Shown: piece by piece, positions 21,548 to 28,284 of the stretch
How the letters are laid out: each line of letters starts with the position of its first letter
Numbering within the stretch: the stretch's first letter is position 1
Source of the DNA: a virus
DNA length: 31,651 nt
Direction: 5' to 3' (one strand)
IMG/VR virus record: IMGVR_UViG_3300027896_001521
Span: 1-31,651 of that record
Position numbers and translations under genes: made by a program
Notes under the pieces: generated by a model
What the model was told of the DNA's origin: nothing
The model's database searches: none
What the model saw: only the letters and a program-made list of their open reading frames with translations

Positions 21548-21811
21548 ATGAGCAACGAAGATAAACAACTTCCAAAATGGGAATCCAATGCCGAAACGAT
21601 TAAAACCGTTATTGACGTTCTCGGCTGGTTGCGCGATATTCAAAAGATAGAATTTTGCAAAATATATGATCCCGATAAATACCTTCCTGCGACGATCCGT
21701 ATCGAAATGCTGTTGAAATACTGGCATATAGACCATAAGAAGTTACTCGCGGAATGTCGGGATAAGAAATTCGTAATCAATGAAATTGAAAAATTAGGAG
21801 ATGGAATATGA
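21548..21811 (+). CDS. Hypothetical protein, 87 aa
   Basis: The protein begins MSNEDKQLPKW and is helical and Lys-rich, with a possible amphipathic helix near residues 18-38. GAGG precedes the start by 6 bases. The next gene begins with a very similar MSNEEK sequence, suggesting duplication of the 5' end. Function unknown. Confidence 0.55.
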   Translation: MSNEDKQLPKWESNAETIKTVIDVLGWLRDIQKIEFCKIYDPDKYLPATIRIEMLLKYWHIDHKKLLAECRDKKFVINEIEKLGDGI

Positions 21812-22212
21812 TGAGCAACGAAGAAAAAGGCGATAGTGCTACAACGCCGAAATACGAAAAACGCCTCATATTAGCCAACGGCGTTAAGGCACTGACACTA
21901 AGCGAGATGCGAGTCTCCATTTGCGGCAAAAATGACGAGCCGGAAGACGACCCGCCGACCCCGCCTTCTGATAGATTCATTGTAGACGAGGGAAAAATCT
22001 ACTATATAGACATGAATTGCAATCAGGCAGACTTTGATTTGATTCTTGAAGGCGAATGCGGTCAGAATATCCGTCAAGACATGATTGCCCATGCCGTCCT
22101 CGCGTGGATGGATGAAATCCAGCGGATTCTACGAAAAGATGTATATAAAGTTGAACTGGCAAAGGCGGATAAGGAACTGGAATTTTGGCAGAAAGCGAGG
22201 AAACCATGCTAG
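21808..22212 (+). CDS. Hypothetical protein, 134 aa
   Basis: ATG 21808 overlaps the upstream stop as ATGA; AGGAG (21796-21800) lies 7 bases before it, or 10 bases before ATG 21811. The N-terminus is like the upstream gene's. A Pro/Asp/Glu-rich linker near residues 41-55 separates an N-terminal part from an alpha/beta C-terminal domain. No family recognised. Confidence 0.55.
   Translation: MMSNEEKGDSATTPKYEKRLILANGVKALTLSEMRVSICGKNDEPEDDPPTPPSDRFIVDEGKIYYIDMNCNQADFDLILEGECGQNIRQDMIAHAVLAWMDEIQRILRKDVYKVELAKADKELEFWQKARKPC
22191..22208 (+). repeat. 18-base start-codon module, copy 2
   Basis: Identical to 20073-20090. It provides the ribosome-binding site and ATG of the gene at 22206. Confidence 0.6.
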
Positions 22213-22436
22213 ACCCGACCGAAGCTGAAAACCTGCTGTTTCCCGACCAAGCGCCGGTACGATTTGAATACTGGCAGGTTGAGCGGTTTAATTGCAAAAC
22301 AAAATGGTGGACGCTTGCGCCAGATAGATGGTTGAGGTTATCCGCTGCCGAAGGGCAAGCCGCCGAGTTCAAGAAAAAATACAAAAGCACGTCGGCAACA
22401 CACATTATCCACGTGCCGAAGCTGGAGGCAAAATGA
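22206..22436 (+). CDS. Hypothetical protein, 76 aa
   Basis: ATG 22206 lies after GAGGAAACC and overlaps the previous stop by 7 bases. The protein is Trp-rich, with five Trp in the first half and a charged helix at its end. No motif recognised. It is coupled by ATGA to the next gene. Confidence 0.5.
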   Translation: MLDPTEAENLLFPDQAPVRFEYWQVERFNCKTKWWTLAPDRWLRLSAAEGQAAEFKKKYKSTSATHIIHVPKLEAK

Positions 22437-22666
22437 AGCGCAAACCGAAAATACAGACTAGCAAAACGTATGTCGTTTGTCGGGACGGCGTGCTGCGCCA
22501 CATTGAGGATGCAACAAGAATACAGAAGCCGTTAAATCCTACCGCCGACAGCACAGCTGGAAACAATGTCACGGATACGGTTATCCCAGTGTTCTGTTTG
22601 AAATTTCCGCAGTCCGAGCGGCAGAGGAAACATGTTGCTAATCCTAAACAAAGTAGAAAGAGGTAA
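22433..22666 (+). CDS. Basic hypothetical protein, 77 aa
   Basis: Starts at the ATGA overlap (22433). Both ends are Lys/Arg-rich (MKRKPK and KQSRKR), with a VVCRDGVL strand and a Cys-containing hydrophobic strand. Possibly nucleic-acid binding by charge; no family recognised. Confidence 0.5.
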   Translation: MKRKPKIQTSKTYVVCRDGVLRHIEDATRIQKPLNPTADSTAGNNVTDTVIPVFCLKFPQSERQRKHVANPKQSRKR

Positions 22667-22710
22667 TCATGCCGCTCGACCGCCTTCTGGACGCATGATG
22701 GAGGGAGAAC

Positions 22711-22736
22711 ATGACCGACGAACATGACCGACGAAC
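22711..22736 (+). repeat. 13-base tandem duplication over a start codon
   Basis: ATGACCGACGAAC is repeated head-to-tail. The first copy sits at normal distance from GGAGGGAGA and would start a frame of about 36 codons that is not conserved in the paralogue; the second starts the DUF3820-like gene. The length is not a multiple of three. Confidence 0.75.
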
Positions 22737-22903
22737 ACGAATTCACAATGCCGTTTGGAAAATATCAAGGACACACGTTGGACGAGATAATGAACGAGTC
22801 CGGCGGCGAGAAATACTTTGATTGGCTGGTGGGTTGGCTTGAGGAAACAGACCAGACGGAAAAGGATGTTTACAAGGAAGTTGTTAAATACTTGGAGGAC
22901 TAA
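22724..22903 (+). CDS. DUF3820-like protein, copy 1
   Basis: The 59-residue protein reads MTDEHEFTMPFGKYQGHTLDEI..., the MPFGK(Y/F)xG(x)TLDEI signature I associate with DUF3820, and a Trp-rich end. A paralogue is at 24566. The start region carries a perfect 13-base tandem duplication (22711-22723 and 22724-22736), so a first ATG at 22711 reads out of frame and the ribosome-binding site (GGAGGGAGA) is 13 bases further from the true start than expected. Confidence 0.65.
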   Translation: MTDEHEFTMPFGKYQGHTLDEIMNESGGEKYFDWLVGWLEETDQTEKDVYKEVVKYLED

Positions 22904-22905
22904 TC

Positions 22906-23382
22906 ATGAAAAGTGAGCCTTTCGATGATCCGTTGGAAGATTTGAAAAAAGTAATGACACGTTTTAATTCTGGAAATTGGCATAGACACGCCAGAAAATT
23001 GACACGCGTTAAATGGTGGCTGTTGAATGAGGAGGGGTGTCAAGAACGCAACCGAGAGCATTTTATGGGTTTGCTGATAAAGAAACTCCGTAAGATGTTC
23101 AAAAAAGAGATTCAAAAAGACGCTTCCCTGACGTGGATTGGAAAGGGGTGGATCGAAGATGGGCGCGATGATACTATAAAACTGTCATTTCATTATGAAA
23201 TACACTATCGCGGATTGAAGGTTGAAAGGACTTTCTTTCCGAGAATTTCAGAGGATATGATTATTGAGGCGACATTGATTTGGGGCGTATTGAATCATTG
23301 GAATAGCGAGACGTACCCGAACAAAATCGAGGGCGCAAATTTTGTTAAGAGAAACGACCTGCCCACGGAAAGGCGAAGATGA
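22906..23382 (+). CDS. Hypothetical protein, 158 aa
   Basis: The protein starts two bases after the DUF3820-like stop. It is basic, with a Trp/Lys/Arg-rich middle and a long helix near residues 55-70, then a beta-rich end. No recognised motif. It could bind nucleic acid by charge; this is inference. Confidence 0.5.
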   Translation: MKSEPFDDPLEDLKKVMTRFNSGNWHRHARKLTRVKWWLLNEEGCQERNREHFMGLLIKKLRKMFKKEIQKDASLTWIGKGWIEDGRDDTIKLSFHYEIHYRGLKVERTFFPRISEDMIIEATLIWGVLNHWNSETYPNKIEGANFVKRNDLPTERRR

Positions 23383-23627
23383 TGCCGCATATAACCATGA
23401 CTGTTGAGCGGAACGGAAATCAATATTTTATTGAAGCCGAGGTTTCAATTCTTGGATATATCCGCAACAATAAATGTCCAAACGTTGGCAGAGAGGAACC
23501 ATATATCGACGAGATTACAGTTTTAAATTCCGACATTATATTAACGCATGATGAAGAAAATGAGGCGGGTGAACTGGCATGGGAAAAACTCAAAGAGCAA
23601 GAGGACGCATATTGGGAACGCAAATAA
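23379..23627 (+). CDS. Hypothetical protein, 82 aa
   Basis: ATGA overlap with the previous gene at 23379, with a second in-frame ATG at 23382. The protein has a beta-rich first half and an acidic, helical C-terminus (Glu/Asp-rich). No family recognised. Confidence 0.5.
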   Translation: MMPHITMTVERNGNQYFIEAEVSILGYIRNNKCPNVGREEPYIDEITVLNSDIILTHDEENEAGELAWEKLKEQEDAYWERK

Positions 23628-23660
23628 CCCGCGATAAGGCGGTTAACAGAGGAGGTTAAC

Positions 23661-24050
23661 ATGCTACCAAGATTGCGCTTGCAGCAAATTCGAGATGTGG
23701 CGGAAAAGGCTTCCGTCGAAGCGGCCAAACGCGGAGATCAAGACAGTGCAGACGCGTGGGAGGAGATCGGTATGATTGTATCTGATGCCAATATCAAAAT
23801 TGCAAATCCCTTTCGCATTATCGAAGCTCGTTTGCCTCGTGATGTTGACCTGTCTGTGGATCAGTGCGATCCGATGGCTGATTTGTTTTCAACGCGAAAA
23901 TCGTCTGACGACAAGTCAATCCTCGACGACCTTGACCTCGCCTCGCAATTACTTGAGCGTCATTGCGGCGAAACCGGTTTTGCTCTCGCTAATAGTATTT
24001 GGAAATTCATCGGAAAATCCCGCGAAGTCCTAAAAGACGGAGGATTGTGA
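23661..24050 (+). CDS. Hypothetical protein, 129 aa
   Basis: GAGGAGG at 23649-23655 is a strong ribosome-binding site. The N-terminal half is a long Ala/Glu/Lys helix. The rest is Asp/Leu-rich with one Cys. No recognised motif. The ribosome-binding site is complementary to the C-rich loop of the RNA at 14528-14587. Confidence 0.55.
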   Translation: MLPRLRLQQIRDVAEKASVEAAKRGDQDSADAWEEIGMIVSDANIKIANPFRIIEARLPRDVDLSVDQCDPMADLFSTRKSSDDKSILDDLDLASQLLERHCGETGFALANSIWKFIGKSREVLKDGGL

Positions 24051-24051
24051 A

Positions 24052-24510
24052 ATGCCCTACAAGGTGACGTTCTACTGCGGGGCGGAATTGGTCGTAGAGA
24101 CTTCGCCGCGCCAGCAGAAAAAGTATCGGGGGATGCGCAAAACGACGGCGCGGAATGGACTTCTGCGCGTTGTCGTCTGGTCGTATCTGCCTGGAGCAGG
24201 CCCATATAGGCCCGGCATGTCCGTAAAGCTGCCGAATGAGGAGAAAGCCTATTGCCAAGGCTGTAAAGGATTCAGGCGAAAGTCCGGGCGCGTCGCCTAT
24301 GAATGCTTCCCGGCAGATTTCGATGTCGAGAACAAGCCGGGCGGAAAATATGACGGCAAACGGTTTCCTCAGTTTTGCGAAAGGGTAATAGCTTGCTTTC
24401 CTTCAACCGTGGTCAAATTGCCTTCCGCGACGCCTCTTGTCGCGCCCGCGACGGGTAATGTCGCGGAGCGTGTTAACCAGGACAACGAACTTATCGCGGG
24501 AACGGAGTGA
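24052..24510 (+). CDS. Hypothetical protein, 152 aa
   Basis: The protein is basic in the first half, includes a CQGCK pair near residue 68-72 and a Pro-rich C-terminus with a Val/Ala-rich tail. The CxxC could be half of a metal site. No family recognised. It begins two bases after the previous stop. Confidence 0.5.
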   Translation: MPYKVTFYCGAELVVETSPRQQKKYRGMRKTTARNGLLRVVVWSYLPGAGPYRPGMSVKLPNEEKAYCQGCKGFRRKSGRVAYECFPADFDVENKPGGKYDGKRFPQFCERVIACFPSTVVKLPSATPLVAPATGNVAERVNQDNELIAGTE

Positions 24511-24521
24511 ATCCAAATTAG

Positions 24522-24569
24522 ATGAAAAGATGGGCAACTAAACCCTTTGACGGAAAGGCTCCGGGATGA
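24522..24569 (+). CDS. Possible 15-residue peptide
   Basis: ATG 24522 opens MKRWATKPFDGKAPG, ending in an ATGA overlap with the next gene at 24566. No clear ribosome-binding site. It could couple translation of the DUF3820-like gene, or be chance. Confidence 0.25.
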   Translation: MKRWATKPFDGKAPG

Positions 24570-24745
24570 CCGACGAACGCAAATTCACAATGCCATTGGG
24601 GAAATTCAAAGGTTACACTTTGGACGAGATAATGAATGAATCCGGCGGTGAAAATTACCTTGACTGGCTGATTGGCTGGATGGAAGAAACAAAACAGACG
24701 GAGAAGGACGTTTACAAACAGGTTGTGGAATACATGGAGAAATAA
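24566..24745 (+). CDS. DUF3820-like protein, copy 2
   Basis: The 59-residue protein is a clear paralogue of the gene at 22724: MTDE.KFTMPLGKFKGYTLDEI and a Trp/Glu-rich end ending YMEK. Unlike copy 1 it has a single start region. The two copies lie 1.8 kb apart in the same accessory block, which suggests duplication and drift. DUF3820 function is not established. Confidence 0.65.
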   Translation: MTDERKFTMPLGKFKGYTLDEIMNESGGENYLDWLIGWMEETKQTEKDVYKQVVEYMEK

Positions 24746-24746
24746 A

Positions 24747-25046
24747 ATGGGCAAGCAGATTGCATTTTCAATCAGTGAAGAAGAATCCATTTGTGAAAGA
24801 ATAGATGAATATGAGGATTTGTATTCTGTTATTGCGGAAGGCATAGATTCTACAATTGAGGGAATTGCCGCACATTTATATTTTACACATTATGTCGGCG
24901 TCAATGAAGTTGCTCGCCAATTGGAAGTATCAAAAACATATATCTCAAAATGCTTTCATAGAGAATTTAAGATGTCGTTTCATGTGTATAAAAAGTTAAT
25001 AAAATACCATTGTAAACTTCACAATAGAACCCTTGAATACAGATAG
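24747..25046 (+). CDS. AraC-type HTH protein, 99 aa
   Basis: ATG 24747 starts directly after the DUF3820-like stop. The C-terminal half (about residues 50-82) reads as an AraC-type second helix-turn-helix: GVNEVARQLEVSKTYISK followed by a CFHREF and SFHVYKK stretch. The N-terminal half is acidic and helical. Such single-HTH AraC-like proteins could control host or phage genes. A longer in-frame start upstream overlaps the DUF3820 gene and is unlikely. Confidence 0.6.
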   Translation: MGKQIAFSISEEESICERIDEYEDLYSVIAEGIDSTIEGIAAHLYFTHYVGVNEVARQLEVSKTYISKCFHREFKMSFHVYKKLIKYHCKLHNRTLEYR

Positions 25047-25055
25047 GATACCAAG

Positions 25056-25523
25056 ATGAACAAAGAAGAAGTCGAAAAACTACCCGTTTTCACAATCATC
25101 GCCAGCGGCGACCTGCACGAATTGATTTCCGTTGTCAGGGATTACGACTTCGGATGTCCGGCAAATCACGATAAATACGTTATCAATCAATTCATGCAAG
25201 AGATTTTGGATTCACGCCAGAGAGATGATGAGGATTCATACGACGGATCGGTTTCGTTCTGTCCAGACGATTTGATGGTGTTGGCGGAAGTCCTGCGCCG
25301 TTGGTTGTTAGTTGCCAGTCGTGTAACACTGAATGTTTCCGGAAATAGCGACGAAGCGCGATTTGAAGCTGCATTCATTAAAGAAGGAAAGAAAAATCAA
25401 ACCATAACCGCGACGTGCGAATCAAGGTTAAAAGACAATTCTGGAAAAATATCAGAGGCGGCATTCAGCGCATACAAAATGCTTAACGATGTTTTTAATC
25501 ATGAAAAGAAAGGGAGAACATGA
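25056..25523 (+). CDS. Hypothetical protein, 155 aa
   Basis: No recognised family. The protein has an Asp/Glu-rich segment near residues 52-66 and a long C-terminal helix. The start follows a weak ribosome-binding site, GGATACC. It is coupled by ATGA to the next small gene. Confidence 0.5.
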   Translation: MNKEEVEKLPVFTIIASGDLHELISVVRDYDFGCPANHDKYVINQFMQEILDSRQRDDEDSYDGSVSFCPDDLMVLAEVLRRWLLVASRVTLNVSGNSDEARFEAAFIKEGKKNQTITATCESRLKDNSGKISEAAFSAYKMLNDVFNHEKKGRT

Positions 25524-25651
25524 GCGCGTTCCCGTATATCTGGCGCATACGTAAATGGCTTCCGGATCGACATGATACCACAGTACCTGTTCGGCATGGA
25601 CAAGGCCGCCATTTTCGAGCACTGCTGGGAAGTCGAGGCAGAGCGAATTAA
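25520..25651 (+). CDS. Small phage protein with WRIRKWLPDR motif, 43 aa
   Basis: ATG 25520 is at the ATGA overlap with the previous stop, with GGGAGA just upstream. The N-terminus resembles small phage proteins that start (F/Y)..WR(I/V)(R/K).WLP(D/E)R. The C-terminal half is Arg/Gly-rich. It overlaps the next frame by 80 bases; which of the two is expressed, or both, is unclear. Confidence 0.4.
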   Translation: MSAFPYIWRIRKWLPDRHDTTVPVRHGQGRHFRALLGSRGRAN

Positions 25652-25763
25652 ATCTGAATGGGATGAACATTTAGATGTAACGCCCTATTTCTATGATACA
25701 CAAATTAAAAAGGCGCAAAGCAACGCCGACATTTGCCGCCGAAAGGCAGAAGGGAAGGAATAA
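25572..25763 (+). CDS. Hypothetical protein, 63 aa, overlapping
   Basis: The frame runs to the TAA just before the next gene and fills space not covered by 25520-25651. It is helical and Glu/Lys-rich. No ribosome-binding site is seen before 25572. An internal start at 25596 is possible. Confidence 0.35.
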   Translation: MIPQYLFGMDKAAIFEHCWEVEAERIKSEWDEHLDVTPYFYDTQIKKAQSNADICRRKAEGKE

Positions 25764-25764
25764 C

Positions 25765-25995
25765 ATGCAAAATAAAATAAGTTCAATAACCGTCGGTTGC
25801 GGTAATAAAATCGTTGAAATCACTAAGAAAAGCGACGGATGGTTAGCCCTTTATTATAAGATTGTCAAAAAACCAGTTGGCGAAAACTGCTATTCATACG
25901 TCCACGAGTTGCAAAAATCAAAATCATACAAATCCATGAAGGGCGCTCAAAACAACGCAATCAAATGGATAAAGGCGCTGTCTCAACCCGCATGA
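25765..25995 (+). CDS. Hypothetical protein, 76 aa
   Basis: GGAAGGAA precedes ATG 25765. The protein has a WLALYYKIVKK strand near residue 25-35 and a Ser/Lys-rich helix after it. No recognised motif; Cys at 12 and 42 are isolated. Confidence 0.5.
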   Translation: MQNKISSITVGCGNKIVEITKKSDGWLALYYKIVKKPVGENCYSYVHELQKSKSYKSMKGAQNNAIKWIKALSQPA

Positions 25996-26007
25996 AAGGG
26001 CGAAGGC

Positions 26008-26211
26008 ATGAACGACCGCATAAAATGGACTATCCGTATTTTTGATAACGCCTTCCATCGTTATTGCTGGACGGCAAGAATTGACGGTCAAAAATTCGAG
26101 GTTAGGGGTACAGTAGATTTTGAAACGGATAAAGCCGCGCAGACGGCGGCGGAGCAAACACTTGAATTCATTGGATGGAATAAAGACCCTGATAAGAAAG
26201 AGAAACCATGA
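26008..26211 (+). CDS. Hypothetical protein, 67 aa
   Basis: The protein is beta-rich in its first half (WTIRIFDNAF and WTARIDG strands) and helical after residue 40. GAAGGC precedes the start. No family recognised. It overlaps the DUF1937 gene by ATGA. Confidence 0.5.
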   Translation: MNDRIKWTIRIFDNAFHRYCWTARIDGQKFEVRGTVDFETDKAAQTAAEQTLEFIGWNKDPDKKEKP

Positions 26212-26543
26212 TTTACGTCTGCACACTTTATAGCCATAAGTCAAAACGTATCCGCCAAAAAAGATATGAATTTGCTTGCCGTATCGTTGCGGATTTAATT
26301 AAGAATGGTTCGCCAGCGTTTTCTCCGATTGCTTATTCTCATGTGCTCGCAATAGATTACGATATGGGCACAACATGGGCGGACTGGGAGTATTTCGATT
26401 TTGATATGCTACGATTTGCTTCTTGTGTTCTTGTCGTTAAAAGTCCGGGCTGGAAAAAATCCAAAGGAATTAAAGCTGAAATTGCAAAGGCAAGAGAGCT
26501 AAAGATTCCTGTCATTTTCAGAAAGTGGCCGAAAAATGGGTAA
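26208..26543 (+). CDS. DUF1937-like protein (nucleoside 2-deoxyribosyltransferase fold)
   Basis: The 111-residue protein starts with a strand and YSHKSK, then an R.EFACRIVADLIKNGSP helix-turn and SPIAYSH, and ends with VVKSPGWKKSKGIKAEIAKARELKIPV. This pattern matches DUF1937, related to nucleoside 2-deoxyribosyltransferases. Such proteins are common in phages and may act on nucleotides or cofactors; no activity is known. The start overlaps the previous stop. Confidence 0.65.
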   Translation: MIYVCTLYSHKSKRIRQKRYEFACRIVADLIKNGSPAFSPIAYSHVLAIDYDMGTTWADWEYFDFDMLRFASCVLVVKSPGWKKSKGIKAEIAKARELKIPVIFRKWPKNG

Positions 26544-27393
26544 ACGTCTAACTGGTTTTGAGCAAGCGATTGTAGTTTCTGATTTACATGCTGGCTGCCG
26601 TATGGGATTGTATCCGCCGGATTCAAAATTGAAATTCGACGAAGGCGCAACATTCAACGCTTCCGAATTTCAGCGGAAAGTCTGGGGCTGGTGGGATGAA
26701 TTTTGGAAGGAGTGGACGCCTCGCGTTACCCGCAAAGAGCCGTATTGCGTAATTGTCAACGGAGATATTATTGATAATGCCCATCATAATTCAAAAACGC
26801 CACTGACAAATAATTTGGCTGACCAGCGTAAAATCGCAATGGCGATATTATCCCCCATCCGTGATTTATGCGATGGGCGTCTTTATATAGTCAAGGGTAC
26901 AACCGCGCATTCTGGAGAAAGTGGCGAAGATGAAGAGGAACTAGCTAGCGATTTGGAGGCAATTCCTGACGAAAACGACCAATACGCGAGAAATGAATTA
27001 TGGATTGATTTGGCCGGCTGTCTTGTTCATGCCGTACACACTATCGGGAGCACCTCCAGCGCGGCTTATGAGGCTACGGCGGTACACAAGGAACTTGTTG
27101 AAGAATACGCCGAAGCCGCTCAATTTGGAGAAAGAATACCTAATGTAATCGTGCGAAGTCATCGTCATCGTTACATTAAGACCGAATGTCCTACAAAATA
27201 TGGATATGGAATAGCCGTCACAACGCCGGGATGGCAAGCAAAAACACCGTTTGCATTTCGTTTGGCACGGGGGCGCACAAGTTCCCCACAATTTGGAGGA
27301 ATATTAATTCGTCGCGGAGATGAAGAAAGTTATACTCGTGCATGGATAAAAAATTTAAGCAGACCTCGTATAGAGGGAAGCCACAATGCCTAA
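26536..27393 (+). CDS. Calcineurin-like metallophosphoesterase
   Basis: The 285-residue protein has the metal-binding motifs of this superfamily: SDLH (Asp16, His18), NGDIID (Asp77, Asp80), a GTTAH block in place of GNH(E/D), and a late SHRHRY replacing GHxH. A conserved-looking HSGESGEDEEELA segment follows GTTAH, as in phage versions. It should hydrolyse phosphodiesters or phosphomonoesters on nucleotides or nucleic acid. It overlaps both neighbours by 8 bases. Confidence 0.75.
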   Translation: MGKRLTGFEQAIVVSDLHAGCRMGLYPPDSKLKFDEGATFNASEFQRKVWGWWDEFWKEWTPRVTRKEPYCVIVNGDIIDNAHHNSKTPLTNNLADQRKIAMAILSPIRDLCDGRLYIVKGTTAHSGESGEDEEELASDLEAIPDENDQYARNELWIDLAGCLVHAVHTIGSTSSAAYEATAVHKELVEEYAEAAQFGERIPNVIVRSHRHRYIKTECPTKYGYGIAVTTPGWQAKTPFAFRLARGRTSSPQFGGILIRRGDEESYTRAWIKNLSRPRIEGSHNA

Positions 27394-27679
27394 AAAACCC
27401 GAAACCATAATCACCGTGGACGAATGGGAGAAGGAACTGGATGATGCCCTCAAACAATATAATAGTCCTCCGGCTAATTCATTTTGCCGCGCCGATATTG
27501 ACAAAAGGATTTCTGGAAAGACGGCATCCGGTGAACATTTTTTAAGAAAACTCACAAGGGAGGGAAAAGCCAAATGTGTTGGAATATTTATACGGGATGT
27601 AAAAAACGGCTTGCGCCGCGCCGTGCCTTACTATCAATTCATTAAAGATAAAAATCAATCAGCGGCAGAAAATAAATAA
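27386..27679 (+). CDS. Hypothetical protein, 97 aa, winged-helix-like
   Basis: The N-terminal half is acidic and helical. The middle (ADIDKRISGKTASGEHFLRKLTREGKAK) looks like the helix-turn-helix of a small winged-helix protein, followed by strands ending in VPYYQF. The start overlaps the phosphoesterase stop by 8 bases. Function unknown. Confidence 0.5.
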   Translation: MPKKPETIITVDEWEKELDDALKQYNSPPANSFCRADIDKRISGKTASGEHFLRKLTREGKAKCVGIFIRDVKNGLRRAVPYYQFIKDKNQSAAENK

Positions 27680-27716
27680 ACTGACATTAATTGATTAAAG
27701 AAAAGGGATTACTGCA

Positions 27717-28046
27717 ATGGGAATAAACTACTACTTGTATTTTTCGCGTTGCGCGGAATGCCAAAAAGAACTCCACGCTCCTATCCATATTGGCAAGGAA
27801 ACCGCCGGATGCTTTTTTGCTCTCCATATTTACCCGCCGGAAATCAATAACCTTGACGATTGGGAGAAGAGATGGAGCGGAACTAACCGCTGGATTCAGG
27901 ATAGTTGCGGAGAAAAGCACGATGCAAAACACATGAAATTAGTGATTAATAAACACGGCGGAAAAAACAGAAAGCATCATCCGCTTGGCGACCACTGCGT
28001 AGCCAACGAAGCGAAATACGACTGCGTTGTTGGGTACTTTAGCTGA
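27717..28046 (+). CDS. Phage protein of MGxNYY / HIGK family, 109 aa
   Basis: Starts MGINYYLYF, has CAEC at residues 12-15 and HIGKETAGCFF from residue 24, a pattern I recall from a widespread phage family of unknown function. The second half is His/Lys-rich with two Cys. Possibly zinc binding. GGGATT before the ATG gives a modest ribosome-binding site. Confidence 0.65.
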   Translation: MGINYYLYFSRCAECQKELHAPIHIGKETAGCFFALHIYPPEINNLDDWEKRWSGTNRWIQDSCGEKHDAKHMKLVINKHGGKNRKHHPLGDHCVANEAKYDCVVGYFS

Positions 28047-28050
28047 AAGT

Positions 28051-28086
28051 CTACCCATGAAACTACCCAACAAACTACCCATGAAA
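28051..28086 (+). repeat. Three tandem 12-base repeats across a start region
   Basis: CTACCCATGAAA (28051-28062), CTACCCAACAAA (28063-28074) and CTACCCATGAAA (28075-28086) are head-to-tail. They encode LPMK/LPNK repeats and contain two ATGs that could start the gene. Confidence 0.7.
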
Positions 28087-28284
28087 ATGTATGACCAAAC
28101 TACCGCCGCGCCGAATGATTACACGGAACTTGGAACGTCCAGTGAAGCGTTAGGAGAAATGGGATTTGTGGATATGCTCGGAAAGTTCTTTAAGAATGAT
28201 ACCCAACCTACGGTAGAAACTAAGCATAGATATTTCGGCGACGTTCCAAAGTGGAGATTCAAGCGTCATGCAGATAAACTTTGA
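28057..28284 (+). CDS. Hypothetical protein with repeat N-terminus, 75 aa
   Basis: No good ribosome-binding site was found; starts at 28057, 28081 or 28087 are all possible, since the first two lie in the tandem repeats. The body is acidic in the middle and basic at the end. It overlaps the primase start by 17 bases. Function unknown. Confidence 0.45.
   Translation: MKLPNKLPMKMYDQTTAAPNDYTELGTSSEALGEMGFVDMLGKFFKNDTQPTVETKHRYFGDVPKWRFKRHADKL

Noticed and set aside
21977-22501. 174-codon frame on the minus strand
   Set aside because: It is antisense to three coupled + strand genes, has no start signal, and its composition is that of a shadow frame.
22669-22698. 9-codon frame MPLDRLLDA
   Set aside because: It has a fair AGAGGT site, but the length and lack of overlap with the next gene make it unsupported; it may be a gene remnant.
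28027-28057. TTG start for the 75-residue protein
   Set aside because: It lies within the upstream gene with no ribosome-binding site; the ATGs in the repeats are better.
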